A stretch of DNA of 64,000 nt from Microlunatus sp. Gsoil 973 (GTDB lineage Bacteria > Actinomycetota > Actinomycetes > Propionibacteriales > Propionibacteriaceae). Made by a program: the position numbers and the translations under genes. The notes below the pieces were generated by a model that saw only the letters and a list, made by a program, of their open reading frames with translations, did not search any database and was not told the origin of the DNA. Location of the stretch: assembly GCF_009707365.1 (NCBI RefSeq), contig NZ_CP046122.1:3224001-3288000 (forward strand), written 5' to 3'. Below, piece by piece: positions 38,660 to 46,173 of this stretch (its first letter is position 1; each line of letters opens with the position of its first letter).

Positions 38660-39729
38660 CGATCCGGAAGACACCGAATGGGCGGTGGCGCGCACAGCTG
38701 AAGTCGGGTCGGACCCAGATCGCTTCCAAGACCTTCGACACGCGCCGGGAGGCGGTCGGGTGGTTGAACCGGGAGCGAGCGGGCCTCGCGGGTGGTGTGG
38801 ACCCGCGAGCTGGCCGGGAGTTGGTGAAGCATGCGATGCCCAGGTGGTTGGCCACCCGGAGGGTGACGGTGTCGAAGAATACCCATCGGATTGATGAGGA
38901 TCTGGTGCGGGTGCTGCCGAAGAGCCTGGCGGCGCGTGAACTCGGAACGGTGTCCGACCGGGAGATTGCCAGATGTTTCGAGTCGTGGCTGGCGGTCGGC
39001 CTCTCGGAAAAATCAGCGACCCGTTACCGGGCCAGCCTCTCGGTGTTCTTCGGGTGGTGCGTACGGGAGCGGCTGATTCTGGCCAACCCGGTCATTGGCG
39101 TCAGGGTGCCGAAACAATCGGTCGAACCGGTGGAGATGCTGCCGTTCACCGAAGACGAGCTCGAGGCGGCCTATCTGCGCTGGAAGGGCGAGAACGCGCG
39201 GCTGGCTGACATCTTGCTCGTCTTGGGTTGGACCGGGTTGCGTTGGAGTGAGGTTCGCGCTGTGACCGTGCGGGACCTGATGCAGGTTCCGACCCCTGGT
39301 TTGGTTATCCGGCGGGCAGCTCCGGAGGGCGTCGGCACCAAGTCCACGAAGGGTCGACGGTCGCGACGCGTTCCGCTCGCGGATCGGGTGCTGCCGATCG
39401 TCCTCGACCTGGCGGAGGGCCGGAAGCCGAATGATCTGCTGTTCACGACCGACCGTGGTGCGCAGCTGCACAGGACGCCGGTTCTGAGGTCGGTGAATTG
39501 GTCCACGACCAGCGATGGGCGCCGTATCCACGATCTGCGGCACACGGCGGCATGCCTTTGGTTGGCCCGAGGTGTCGACCCCGGAACGGTCCAGGCGTGG
39601 ATGGGCCACGAGTCGATTGCGACCACGAATCTCTACCTGCATTTCCTGGGCACGAGTGCCGATTCCGCGGGCCTTGAGAAGCTCAATTTCCGGCATGGGG
39701 TGCGCCCGGGGTGCGCGGAGGAGGTTTGA
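38656..39729 (+). CDS. Tyrosine integrase of element B
   Basis: A 357-residue site-specific recombinase with all catalytic residues: R196 (GWTGLRWSEV), H292 and R295 (RIHDLRHTAA), H318 (WMGHES) and Y327 (TTNLYLHFL). The N-terminal arm-binding domain starts IRKTPNGRWRAQLKSGRTQIASKTF. The gene ends 73 bp before the tRNA-Thr core, the usual place for AICE integrases. The right arm repeats lie inside its last codons. ATG 38656 is fixed by the ATGA overlap with xis. Confidence 0.95.
   Translation: MTIRKTPNGRWRAQLKSGRTQIASKTFDTRREAVGWLNRERAGLAGGVDPRAGRELVKHAMPRWLATRRVTVSKNTHRIDEDLVRVLPKSLAARELGTVSDREIARCFESWLAVGLSEKSATRYRASLSVFFGWCVRERLILANPVIGVRVPKQSVEPVEMLPFTEDELEAAYLRWKGENARLADILLVLGWTGLRWSEVRAVTVRDLMQVPTPGLVIRRAAPEGVGTKSTKGRRSRRVPLADRVLPIVLDLAEGRKPNDLLFTTDRGAQLHRTPVLRSVNWSTTSDGRRIHDLRHTAACLWLARGVDPGTVQAWMGHESIATTNLYLHFLGTSADSAGLEKLNFRHGVRPGCAEEV
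39697..39716. repeat. Right arm-type repeat of element B
   Basis: GGGGTGCGC at 39697-39705 and again at 39708-39716, 11-bp period, 86 bp left of att copy 3 and inside the 3' end of int. Same orientation as the left pair at 26248-26267. Confidence 0.65.
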
Positions 39730-39801
39730 CCTGTCCGATCCTCGCTGCGGGCTTCGAACGGTCTAGGCGGTTTCCCTTGGAGGTAAGGGGTTCCGCCATC
39801 C

Positions 39802-39844
39802 GAGCCACCTGTCGGAATCGAACCGACGACCTATTCATTACGAG
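39802..39844 (-). repeat. att core copy 3, within the intact tRNA-Thr gene
   Basis: The reference copy of the 43-bp core. It covers the tRNA from the anticodon loop (CTCG) to two bases past the 3' end. Integration to its left restored a complete tRNA. Confidence 0.95.
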
Positions 39845-39875
39845 TGAATCGCTCTACCGACTGAGCTAAGGTGGC
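39803..39875 (-). tRNA. tRNA-Thr (anticodon CGU)
   Basis: A full cloverleaf on the minus strand: acceptor GCCACCT/AGGTGGC, D-arm GCTC..GAGC, anticodon stem ATTCA/TGAAT with loop CTCGTAA (anticodon CGT), T-arm GTCGG-TTCGATT-CCGAC, discriminator T. CCA is not encoded. It reads ACG codons. Its 3' half is the integration site of the two elements. Confidence 0.95.
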
Positions 39876-40025
39876 GCGCTGTCCGTCCAGCAATCTGTAC
39901 GGCAGCGGCAGCCAACTATATCGACGCCGTCGCCACGGCGGAAATCGAGGTTGGCCCTGCGTCAGGGCGGATCCGTCATGGTCGAGCTGGTTCTCGATCA
40001 AGCTGCACGGCTAGATTGTCCATCC

Positions 40026-40490
40026 ATGCCCAGCGACACAGACCCCGGTGTTCGAGTGCACGACGAGCCGGCCCGCACGACCGCGGTCCGCAAGGCCAGC
40101 ACGACCTGGTCGGAGTTTCCGTCGCTGTGGCCGCAACTCTCAGCCGACGTCTGGACCTGTCTGCGGGCGGGCGGAGTCACCCGGGGTTGCCCCAACGTCA
40201 TGCTCTATCGCGACCGTCCGGACGGCGGTGTGGACGTCGAGATCGGTGTTGAGCTCCGGGTTCCTTGCGAGCTGACCGGAGCGGTTGTCGCATCGACACT
40301 TCCCGGCGGCCAGGTCGCCAGTGTCGAACATCGCGGGCCGTGGAGCCGGATGGACCAGGCGTACCAGACCTTCGACGTCTGGCGGGAGGCCAACCACGTG
40401 CCGAAACCGACCGTCCACTGGGAGGTCTACGGACCGCACTCAGACGATCCGGCCGAGCTCACCATGACGATCTTCTGGCTGCTGGGCTAA
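40026..40490 (+). CDS. GyrI-like/SRPBCC-type effector-binding protein
   Basis: A 154-residue protein resembling the GyrI-like small-molecule binding domain: VNVMLYRDRP-like region (PNVMLYRDRPDGGVDVEIGVEL), then VASTLPGGQVASVEHRGPWSRMDQAYQTFDVWREANH and a closing strand VHWEVYGPH. No HTH is attached, so it is a stand-alone binder. Start ATG 40026 is a guess from the domain; ATG 39978 is possible but hydrophobic and basic. It is the first chromosomal gene after the tRNA. Its stop overlaps the convergent hydrolase by 4 bases. Confidence 0.7.
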   Translation: MPSDTDPGVRVHDEPARTTAVRKASTTWSEFPSLWPQLSADVWTCLRAGGVTRGCPNVMLYRDRPDGGVDVEIGVELRVPCELTGAVVASTLPGGQVASVEHRGPWSRMDQAYQTFDVWREANHVPKPTVHWEVYGPHSDDPAELTMTIFWLLG

Positions 40491-42106
40491 CCACAGCGGC
40501 TGTTGTCGGGCGTTGTCCCCGCAAAGTAGTCCAAGACCTTCCTCTGCACACAACTGCTCTGGTCGAACGCCAAGTGGCCGTTGCCCTCGAAGGTGATCAG
40601 CCGGCTGGATCTCAACGCCTCGTGCATGTGCTCGGCGTACTCGTACGGAGTCGCGGGGTCACCTGTCGTGCCGAGGATGAGGATCGCCGGCCGGCCGGTG
40701 TAAACGATCTTGCGATCGGTGTCACCGGTCGATCTGACCGGCCACGTGGCGCAGGTGAAGTCCGGCCCGATGAACGGACCGAAGGTCGCCGCCCGCTTGG
40801 CTTCCCGACGCCACCGGGACAGCTCGCCGGCGACACCATGATCACGTTCGTCCAGACACCTGATCGCGGGGAAGGCGGCATTGAACTGCCCGAACTGTCC
40901 CGCCCTGTCGCGCTGGTAGTAGGCGTCCGCCCAGGCCAACAGCGACGTGCCGTTGTCGGCATAGATCGCCTTCTCCAGACCGTTGAGCACGGTCGGCCAG
41001 CTGCTCTGCGGCGAATACATGGCGAACGTCAGCCCGCTGGTGGCCAACGCCTGAGTCAGGTCGCGCCGTCCGCCCGGAATGGTGTCATGATCAAGTCGCT
41101 GCAGGAAGTCGCGAATGGTCGCCTCGACCTGCTCCTGGCTGTCGCCCAGCCGGCAGTCCTGTCGGGCACACCACGTCGCGAAGTTCCCGAGGGTTCGATT
41201 GAAGCCGTACGTCTGGCTCACTGTGGGCACGCCGCCGATCGACGTCGCGCCGTCCAACACCATCCGCCCCACCCTCTCGGGAAACAGCGTCGCGTACATT
41301 GCGCCGATCGAGGTGCCATAGGAGAAGCCGAAGTAGTTCAGCCGCCTCTGCGTGAGCAGCCTCCGGAGCAGTTCAAGATCATGAACGGTGTCCTCGGTCG
41401 AGATGTGTTTGAGGAGTTTGCCGGACCGGGCCAGACAGGTCCGGCCGAAGTCCGTGTTCAGGTCGATCAGTTGTTGGACCTCGGCGGCGTTGTCCGGAGA
41501 GTAGTCGGCGGCGACATAACGCTCCATCTGCCGGTTGGTGAAGCACTCCACCGGCGTCGAACGGCCGGTACCGCGGACATCCCAACTGACCAGGTCGTAG
41601 GACTGCTGCAGGCCGCGCGGGTCGAAGGAGTCGAGAAAGTCCACGCCGGACGCTCCCGGACCGCCGGGGTTGGTGAACAACACGCCCTCGGCTTCGGACG
41701 ACGTGCTTGGCAGTCTGGCGACGACCAGGGTGACCGCCTGCCTGCCGGGATGGCGGTAATCCAACGGCGCCAGCACGCTGGCGCACTGTTTCATCTCCGC
41801 AGTCTTCGTCGGGCAGGGCCGCCAGTCGACCGATTGATGGGTGTACGCAGCCATTGCGTGGCCCGAAGGCGGGTCGACGAACCCCGGCGGTCGAACTGCG
41901 GGTACCGGTTCGATCGGCCGACTGGTCGAGTGTGGGCCGGGATAGTCCTTGCTGTGTGGCGTACCGGGCGCGGCAACGGTGGAGGAACCATGACGGGTCT
42001 CGGTCGGACTTGGCAGTTCGCTGTTCGGCCCTCCCCCGGTGCAGCCGGTGATCATCAGCAGCAGGGCGGCCGACGCGTACGCCAGTGCTGCTCGTTGCCG
42101 GATCAC
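40487..42106 (-). CDS. Secreted lipoprotein alpha/beta-hydrolase, tripeptidyl aminopeptidase-like
   Basis: A 539-residue exported hydrolase. A lipobox LMITGC (C22) ends the signal peptide, followed by a Pro/Ser linker to about residue 85. FTNPGGPGASGVDFL is the oxyanion-hole region, YFGFSYGTSIGA contains the nucleophile S262, and the C-terminal TAP-like domain has ILILGTTGDPATPYEYA (acid) and EGNGHLAF (His). The family cleaves N-terminal tripeptides in Streptomyces secreted enzymes; many homologues are uncharacterised. Start GTG 42106 has no clear ribosome site. Confidence 0.9.
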   Translation of the reverse strand: MIRQRAALAYASAALLLMITGCTGGGPNSELPSPTETRHGSSTVAAPGTPHSKDYPGPHSTSRPIEPVPAVRPPGFVDPPSGHAMAAYTHQSVDWRPCPTKTAEMKQCASVLAPLDYRHPGRQAVTLVVARLPSTSSEAEGVLFTNPGGPGASGVDFLDSFDPRGLQQSYDLVSWDVRGTGRSTPVECFTNRQMERYVAADYSPDNAAEVQQLIDLNTDFGRTCLARSGKLLKHISTEDTVHDLELLRRLLTQRRLNYFGFSYGTSIGAMYATLFPERVGRMVLDGATSIGGVPTVSQTYGFNRTLGNFATWCARQDCRLGDSQEQVEATIRDFLQRLDHDTIPGGRRDLTQALATSGLTFAMYSPQSSWPTVLNGLEKAIYADNGTSLLAWADAYYQRDRAGQFGQFNAAFPAIRCLDERDHGVAGELSRWRREAKRAATFGPFIGPDFTCATWPVRSTGDTDRKIVYTGRPAILILGTTGDPATPYEYAEHMHEALRSSRLITFEGNGHLAFDQSSCVQRKVLDYFAGTTPDNSRCG

Positions 42107-42158
42107 GCGTCGAGGGTACTTGGCGATCAGCCAAGATCGGGGGTCTATCGCAAGTTGG

Positions 42159-43007
42159 TCAGCCCTCCGGCTGATCGTCGTTCCGGCTTCGATACGACTT
42201 GCGCGGCCCGCACACCGACGCTCGCGAACAGGTCATCACCGCACCGGAATCCCGCATCCGGACCACGACCGAATCCGACGGCACCTGGTGGGCGACGATC
42301 ACTCCGTCGCCGTCGTCCGTGCTGACCTTCGAACCCACTGCCGGTGTCGTGCGGGCGAACTCGGCGTACAAGGGATGCTCGTACTTCAGGCAGCACATCA
42401 GCCGTCCGCAGGCGCCGGAGATCCGTAACGGGTTGGCCGGCAGATCCTGGGCGCGGGCCATCCGCAGGCTGACCGGCTCGAAGTCCTTGAGAAACGTTAC
42501 ACAACACAACTCCCGGCCACAGCTGCCGATCCCGCCGGTGACCCGAGCGGCGTCACGGGAACCCACCTGACGAAGATCGATCCGAGACCTGAGGCTGCGG
42601 GCAAGGTCGCCGACCAACAGCCGGAAATCCACCCGATGGGGCGCGGTGAAGTAGATCACCACCAACTTGTCGACGTGGGCTCCGTGATCAAGGTAATCGA
42701 TCCCGACCACTTTCATCGCAAGATCATGTTTCTTGATCAGTTTCTTCGCGACGATCTTGGCCTCGGCGCGATGCCGCCGGTTCGCGTCGTCCCGGGCAAG
42801 ATCATCGGGGGACGCCCTGCCGGCGCACACCGGCAGCTCACCGAACTCCTCGTCGACCCACTCCGGCGCCCAGATGCATTCGGCCACCTCAGGTCCGGAC
42901 TCCGTCGGCACCAGCACCCGGTCGCCCACGGCGTAGGTCTGATCGCCGGCATCGAGGTAGTACAGCCGCCCGTAGCGCTGAAAGCTGACCGCCATGATCC
43001 GTGCCAT
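42159..43007 (-). CDS. RicT/PSP1-domain protein (YaaT-like)
   Basis: A 282-residue cytoplasmic protein with the PSP1 C-terminal domain. VVIYFTAPHRVDFRLLVGDLA and RIDLRQVGSRDAARVTGGIGSCGRELCC are diagnostic, with the cysteine set C-GRELCC .. GRLMCCLKYE. In Bacillus the homologue works with the RNase Y/Rny system and binds iron-sulfur clusters; the actinobacterial role is unknown. It sits downstream of rpf and holB, an order I recall from other actinobacteria. ATG 43007. Confidence 0.88.
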   Translation of the reverse strand: MARIMAVSFQRYGRLYYLDAGDQTYAVGDRVLVPTESGPEVAECIWAPEWVDEEFGELPVCAGRASPDDLARDDANRRHRAEAKIVAKKLIKKHDLAMKVVGIDYLDHGAHVDKLVVIYFTAPHRVDFRLLVGDLARSLRSRIDLRQVGSRDAARVTGGIGSCGRELCCVTFLKDFEPVSLRMARAQDLPANPLRISGACGRLMCCLKYEHPLYAEFARTTPAVGSKVSTDDGDGVIVAHQVPSDSVVVRMRDSGAVMTCSRASVCGPRKSYRSRNDDQPEG

Positions 43008-43031
43008 GCCACTGACGTTAGAGCACGACGA

Positions 43032-43060
43032 GGCCCGGTGCCAGAGAAGCGCACCGGGCC
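43032..43060 (-). terminator. Hairpin terminator after rpf
   Basis: GGCCCGGTGC and GCACCGGGCC form a perfect 10-bp stem with a 9-base loop, 120 bp after the rpf stop and 25 bp before the RicT-like start (all minus strand). No U-run. Confidence 0.75.
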
Positions 43061-43180
43061 CGTCGATTATGAACTTGTCGATATGAAGTTGTTCCAGCCG
43101 ACATGCTACCCAAACAGCCGAGGCCCAAGCTGACGGCTGGCGATCAAGCCCGGGTACCGGTCGGAGGTCTCAGAATCGAC

Positions 43181-43846
43181 TCAGAGCTCGATGCTCTGGC
43201 CGACCTCGATCAGGTCCGGATTGGAGATCTTCTTGTGGTTGATGCTCCACAGAGCGATCCAGCCGCCCTTGACGTCGTGCTTCGCCGCGATCTTGGACAG
43301 CGTGTCGCCGCCCTTGACGGTGACGTGCTTGCCGTTGCCCTTGTAGGCGTGCTTCGGCAGCTGGTAGTGCGGCGCCGGAGCCGAGTAGGTGCCGGTGCTG
43401 TGCCGCGGGGTGTAGTTGCTCGACGAGTTGCTGTTGCTCGAGTAGCTCTTGGTCGAGCGGGACGAGCTGAAGTTGTTGGAGGAGCTGTAGCTGCTGGTGG
43501 AACCGCCGTTGGAGCGGCTCAGGCCGGCGCGCGGACCGCAGACCGGCCAAGCTCCGGGCCCCTGTCCTGCCAGAACCTTGCGGGCGACCGCCTTCTGCTC
43601 CGACACGGAGGCGTTGGCCGGATTGCCGCTGCCACCGTACGCGTTCCAGGTCGACTGGGTGAACTGCAGCCCACCGTAGAAGCCGTTCCCGGTGCTGATG
43701 TTCCAGTTACCGCTGCTCTCGCACTGCGCAACCCGGTCCCACACGTCTGCATGCGCCGGGGTTGCGGTCGCCAGGCCGATTCCAGCAGACAGAGCGACAG
43801 CCGCTCCTGCACCGAGAACCCGCTTGGTGATCTTGGAGTTGGACAA
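43181..43846 (-). CDS. Resuscitation-promoting factor with LysM domain
   Basis: A 221-residue secreted lysozyme-like transglycosylase. Start TTG 43846 gives a clean signal peptide (KITKRVLGAGAAVALSAGIGLATATPAHA); upstream in-frame sequence to 44155 is not protein-like. The Rpf fold is DVWDRVAQCESSGNW .. NGFYGGLQFTQSTWNAYGG with catalytic E43. A Ser/Asn-rich linker follows, then LysM (HVTVKGGDTLSKIAAKH .. IEVGQSIEL). It cleaves peptidoglycan and aids regrowth of dormant cells in actinobacteria, which fits the dormancy-type genes at 8-18 kb. AAAGGGAAGAGG precedes the start. Confidence 0.9.
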   Translation of the reverse strand: MSNSKITKRVLGAGAAVALSAGIGLATATPAHADVWDRVAQCESSGNWNISTGNGFYGGLQFTQSTWNAYGGSGNPANASVSEQKAVARKVLAGQGPGAWPVCGPRAGLSRSNGGSTSSYSSSNNFSSSRSTKSYSSNSNSSSNYTPRHSTGTYSAPAPHYQLPKHAYKGNGKHVTVKGGDTLSKIAAKHDVKGGWIALWSINHKKISNPDLIEVGQSIEL

Positions 43847-44420
43847 GTCCTCTTCCCTTTCCTGACCTGCGCCGGCGAGATAAGGCGCACGTCGGACTGT
43901 CAGGTGCCCGACGCAGTTGGACGGCGAAGTGGCCTCATACACCGCTTCGACGGCCGAGCCGTATCTCGTGGAACCGCTGTCTGCTCCGCGACCCGGTCGG
44001 CTTGCGCCCGGACCGGTCCCCGGTTCGACCCCCTGCGGTCCACCCCCACCTATCCGCCCGGGACTTTCCCGGCATTCGGCCCCGACTTCGGACGGGTCCT
44101 GCCAAACGACCCGGCTGCGGTGAGGTTCGGCGCGAACCGGGTACGTACCAGCCACACATCGGATGTGCCTGGCTCACCCCGACCTCCGCGCCATCGGCAG
44201 TTGATAACGTTTCGGATACGGAGCAGGTGCCACCGTAGGAACCGGGCGAAGGGCATTGCAAATCCCCAAACATTGGTGGCAGCCCAGATACCGGGTCGAC
44301 CATCAATGGACCGTGGGTGTCCGATCAGAGCTCCGATAATTCCGGCTCAGTTCTTAATCAAGAGCAGGCGTGGCGGACCAGCTCCGCTCAGACAGCCCTT
44401 GTTGAGGAAAAAGAAACCAT
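43847..44420. other. Leader region of rpf, no gene seen
   Basis: No gene is recognisable. CCGGGA-CTT-TCCCGG at 44058-44072 is a perfect inverted repeat, about 220 bp before rpf. Actinobacterial rpf genes often have a c-di-AMP (ydaO) riboswitch; I looked for its GGTGAATC and GTCAGCT core motifs and did not find them. The GC-rich stretch 43,980-44,110 may still fold as a structured leader. Confidence 0.4.
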
Positions 44421-45602
44421 TCAGCCCTCAACCAGCCCGATCATCATCGCCTCGACCGCCAGCAGCGGCGCCACGTTGTTCTCCAACGCCTCCCGGCAGC
44501 CGAGCAGGGCGTCGATCCTGCGCAGGGTCGACTCGGGCGACGATCGGCGCGCATGCCGACCGATCCGCTCGCTGAGTTCGCTGTTGACGAGGTCAGCGGC
44601 GCTCCCGGTCTGCACACTGAGCACATCCCGGTAGAAACCGGTCAGCTCGGTCAGCGCCCGGTCGATCGCATCCCGCTGCAGGCGCTTGGCTCGCGCCCTC
44701 TGCTGGTCGTTCAGATCCTTCAGTGCCGCCTGCGCCTGGCGCGGCTTGGCGCCCTTGGTTCCGAACCCCAATGCCTGTTCGAGTTCCGACCTCTCACGGG
44801 CATCGAGCTCGGCGGTCATCGAGTCCGCCTCGGCGGTGGCCGAGGCGATCAGGTCGGCGGCTGCCTCCAGGCATCCTCCCAGCCCGGTCAGCCGGTCGGG
44901 GATCTGCAACACCTGGTCCCGCCGCTCACGAGCGTCCGCGCTGCGCGCCAGCGCCCTTGCCCGTCCGATGTGCCCCTGGGACGCGCGAGCGGCGTAGTCG
45001 GCCAACTGCTGTTCGATGCCGTCCCGTGACTGCAAGAGGCCGGCCACCGCGGCCACCGTCGGCGTGTGCAACTGCAGCGACCGACAGCGGGACCGGATGG
45101 TGACCACGACATCGTCGGCGGTCGGTGCACACAGGATCCAGACGGTCCTCGGCGCCGGCTCCTCGATGCTCTTGAGCAGAGCATCGGCACCTCGCTCGGT
45201 GACCCGATCGGCGTCCTCCACCACCAGCACCTGACGACGGCCGAGCGTAGGACTCATGGCGGCGCGCCGAACCAGCTCACGCACCTCGTCCACGCCGATC
45301 GACAACTGCTCGGTGCGTACCAGAGTCACATCCGGGTGTGCTCCGGACACTGCCGTACGACATTCCTGACAGTGACCACAGCCACCGTCCGGGCACTGCA
45401 GTGCGGCGGCGAAGGCACGGGCGGCATTCGACCGGCCGGATCCGGGCGGGCCGGTGATCAGCCAGGCATGCGACATCGCGTGGGAGCCGCCGGCGACGGC
45501 GCGCCGCAGCACGGAGACCGGCTGCTCCTGTCCGACCAGGTCGGCCCAGACTCCGGTGAGCACGGACTGCGCGGTCCCGGAGCTGTCGGTCACCGATGTC
45601 AT
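44421..45602 (-). CDS. holB: DNA polymerase III clamp-loader subunit delta'
   Basis: A 393-residue AAA+ fold protein. ITGPPGSGRSNAARAFAAALQC is the P-loop remnant, with Arg for the catalytic Lys, as expected because delta' does not hydrolyse ATP. CPDGGCGHCQEC is the zinc module. LVVEDADRVTERGADALLKSIEEPAP contains the pseudo-Walker B and the conserved SIEEP-like segment. ATG 45602 starts MTSVTDSSG; frame extension to 45689 is unsupported. It loads the sliding clamp with the gamma/tau and delta subunits. Confidence 0.93.
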   Translation of the reverse strand: MTSVTDSSGTAQSVLTGVWADLVGQEQPVSVLRRAVAGGSHAMSHAWLITGPPGSGRSNAARAFAAALQCPDGGCGHCQECRTAVSGAHPDVTLVRTEQLSIGVDEVRELVRRAAMSPTLGRRQVLVVEDADRVTERGADALLKSIEEPAPRTVWILCAPTADDVVVTIRSRCRSLQLHTPTVAAVAGLLQSRDGIEQQLADYAARASQGHIGRARALARSADARERRDQVLQIPDRLTGLGGCLEAAADLIASATAEADSMTAELDARERSELEQALGFGTKGAKPRQAQAALKDLNDQQRARAKRLQRDAIDRALTELTGFYRDVLSVQTGSAADLVNSELSERIGRHARRSSPESTLRRIDALLGCREALENNVAPLLAVEAMMIGLVEG

Positions 45603-45710
45603 GCCTCGATTCTGCCCGTCCGTACCCACAGCGGGCCAATGAGCAGTGCTCTGCGGGCATCTCTTGGCGCTACCCCGCCGGGTCACCAACTCCCCCGGCC
45701 CCTACTCACT

Positions 45711-46055
45711 CGACGACGCACCACTTCCGCGACGACGCACCAGTTCCTCGACGGCGCACCAATTCCTCGGTCCCGCACCCTTTCGTCGGCGGCGCACCAC
45801 TTCCCCGACGACGCACCAGTTCCTCGACGGCGCACCAATTCCTCAGTCCCGCACCCTTTCGTCGACGGCGCACCGGCTGCAGTGGGTGCGCCGCCGACCA
45901 ACCGGTGCGGCGACGACCAACGGGTGCGGCGACGACCAACCGGTGCGGCGACGACCAACGGGTGCGCCGCCGACCAACCGGTGCGGCGCCGACCGACCGG
46001 TGCGGCGACGACCAACCGGTGCGCGAACGACCAACCGGTGCGGCGACGGTAGACC
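45711..46055. repeat. 9+9 inverted array of 19-bp tandem repeats
   Basis: Nine units of the type CGACGACGCACCAGTTCCT (45711-45881) are followed, after 3 bp, by nine units of GGTGCGGCGACGACCAACC (45885-46055). Read on opposite strands both share GGTGCG-CG-CG but differ in the last 7 bases. Every unit is exactly 19 bp. In the left half units 1-4 are repeated as units 5-8 with four differences, so it has grown by 76-bp duplication. It fills the divergent region between holB and the dehydrogenase gene. No unique spacers, so not CRISPR. Confidence 0.9.
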
Positions 46056-46092
46056 AGACCGCAAGACGCCGCACGAACCGCTCCCTGCCGCG

Positions 46093-46144
46093 CGACACGC
46101 CGCAAAGATGGGGGATTATGTGACCCCTCGGCGGGATCGGGGTG
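46093..46144 (+). repeat. Dispersed 52-bp repeat, copy 1
   Basis: Starts CGACACGCCG, has GGATT in the middle and TGACCCCTCGGC near the end. It is 41/52 identical without gaps to 48765-48816 and 32/38 identical to 54333-54370 (minus strand). It lies 30 bp before the dehydrogenase start. Confidence 0.75.
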
Positions 46145-46173
46145 CCCATTCGTGTGTCGGACAGGAGCTGAAC

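Larger units (their letters stand above)
26132..39844 (+). mobile_element. Element B: apparently complete AICE-like element carrying a Qat defence system
   Basis: A 13.7-kb unit bounded by att copies 2 and 3. The backbone runs pra-like, small protein, TraB/FtsK-like translocase, HTH protein, WhiB-like protein, rep, xis, int, with most genes overlapping by 1-4 bases, so one operon. A divergent XRE-VOC operon sits before it. The left 6 kb holds cargo qatABCD. All catalytic motifs examined in rep, the translocase and int are present. The order and single-translocase transfer logic match actinomycete integrative and conjugative elements such as pSAM2, except that no Spd or KorA/GntR gene is recognised. 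Confidence 0.9.

Noticed and set aside
40265-42325. A 686-codon plus-strand frame
   Set aside because: Antisense to the secreted hydrolase, which has a lipobox, GFSYG and a full catalytic set.
43847-44420. ydaO (c-di-AMP) riboswitch before rpf
   Set aside because: Expected from rpf leaders in other actinobacteria, but the core motifs were not found on reading the minus strand.
45711-46055. CRISPR array
   Set aside because: Units are contiguous 19-bp repeats without unique spacers, and no cas genes are present.
45646-46173. Frame running through the 19-bp array into the dehydrogenase
   Set aside because: The peptide merely translates the repeat (RRRPTGAATTN-type) and changes frame every unit; ATG 46174 has a ribosome site and the family start.
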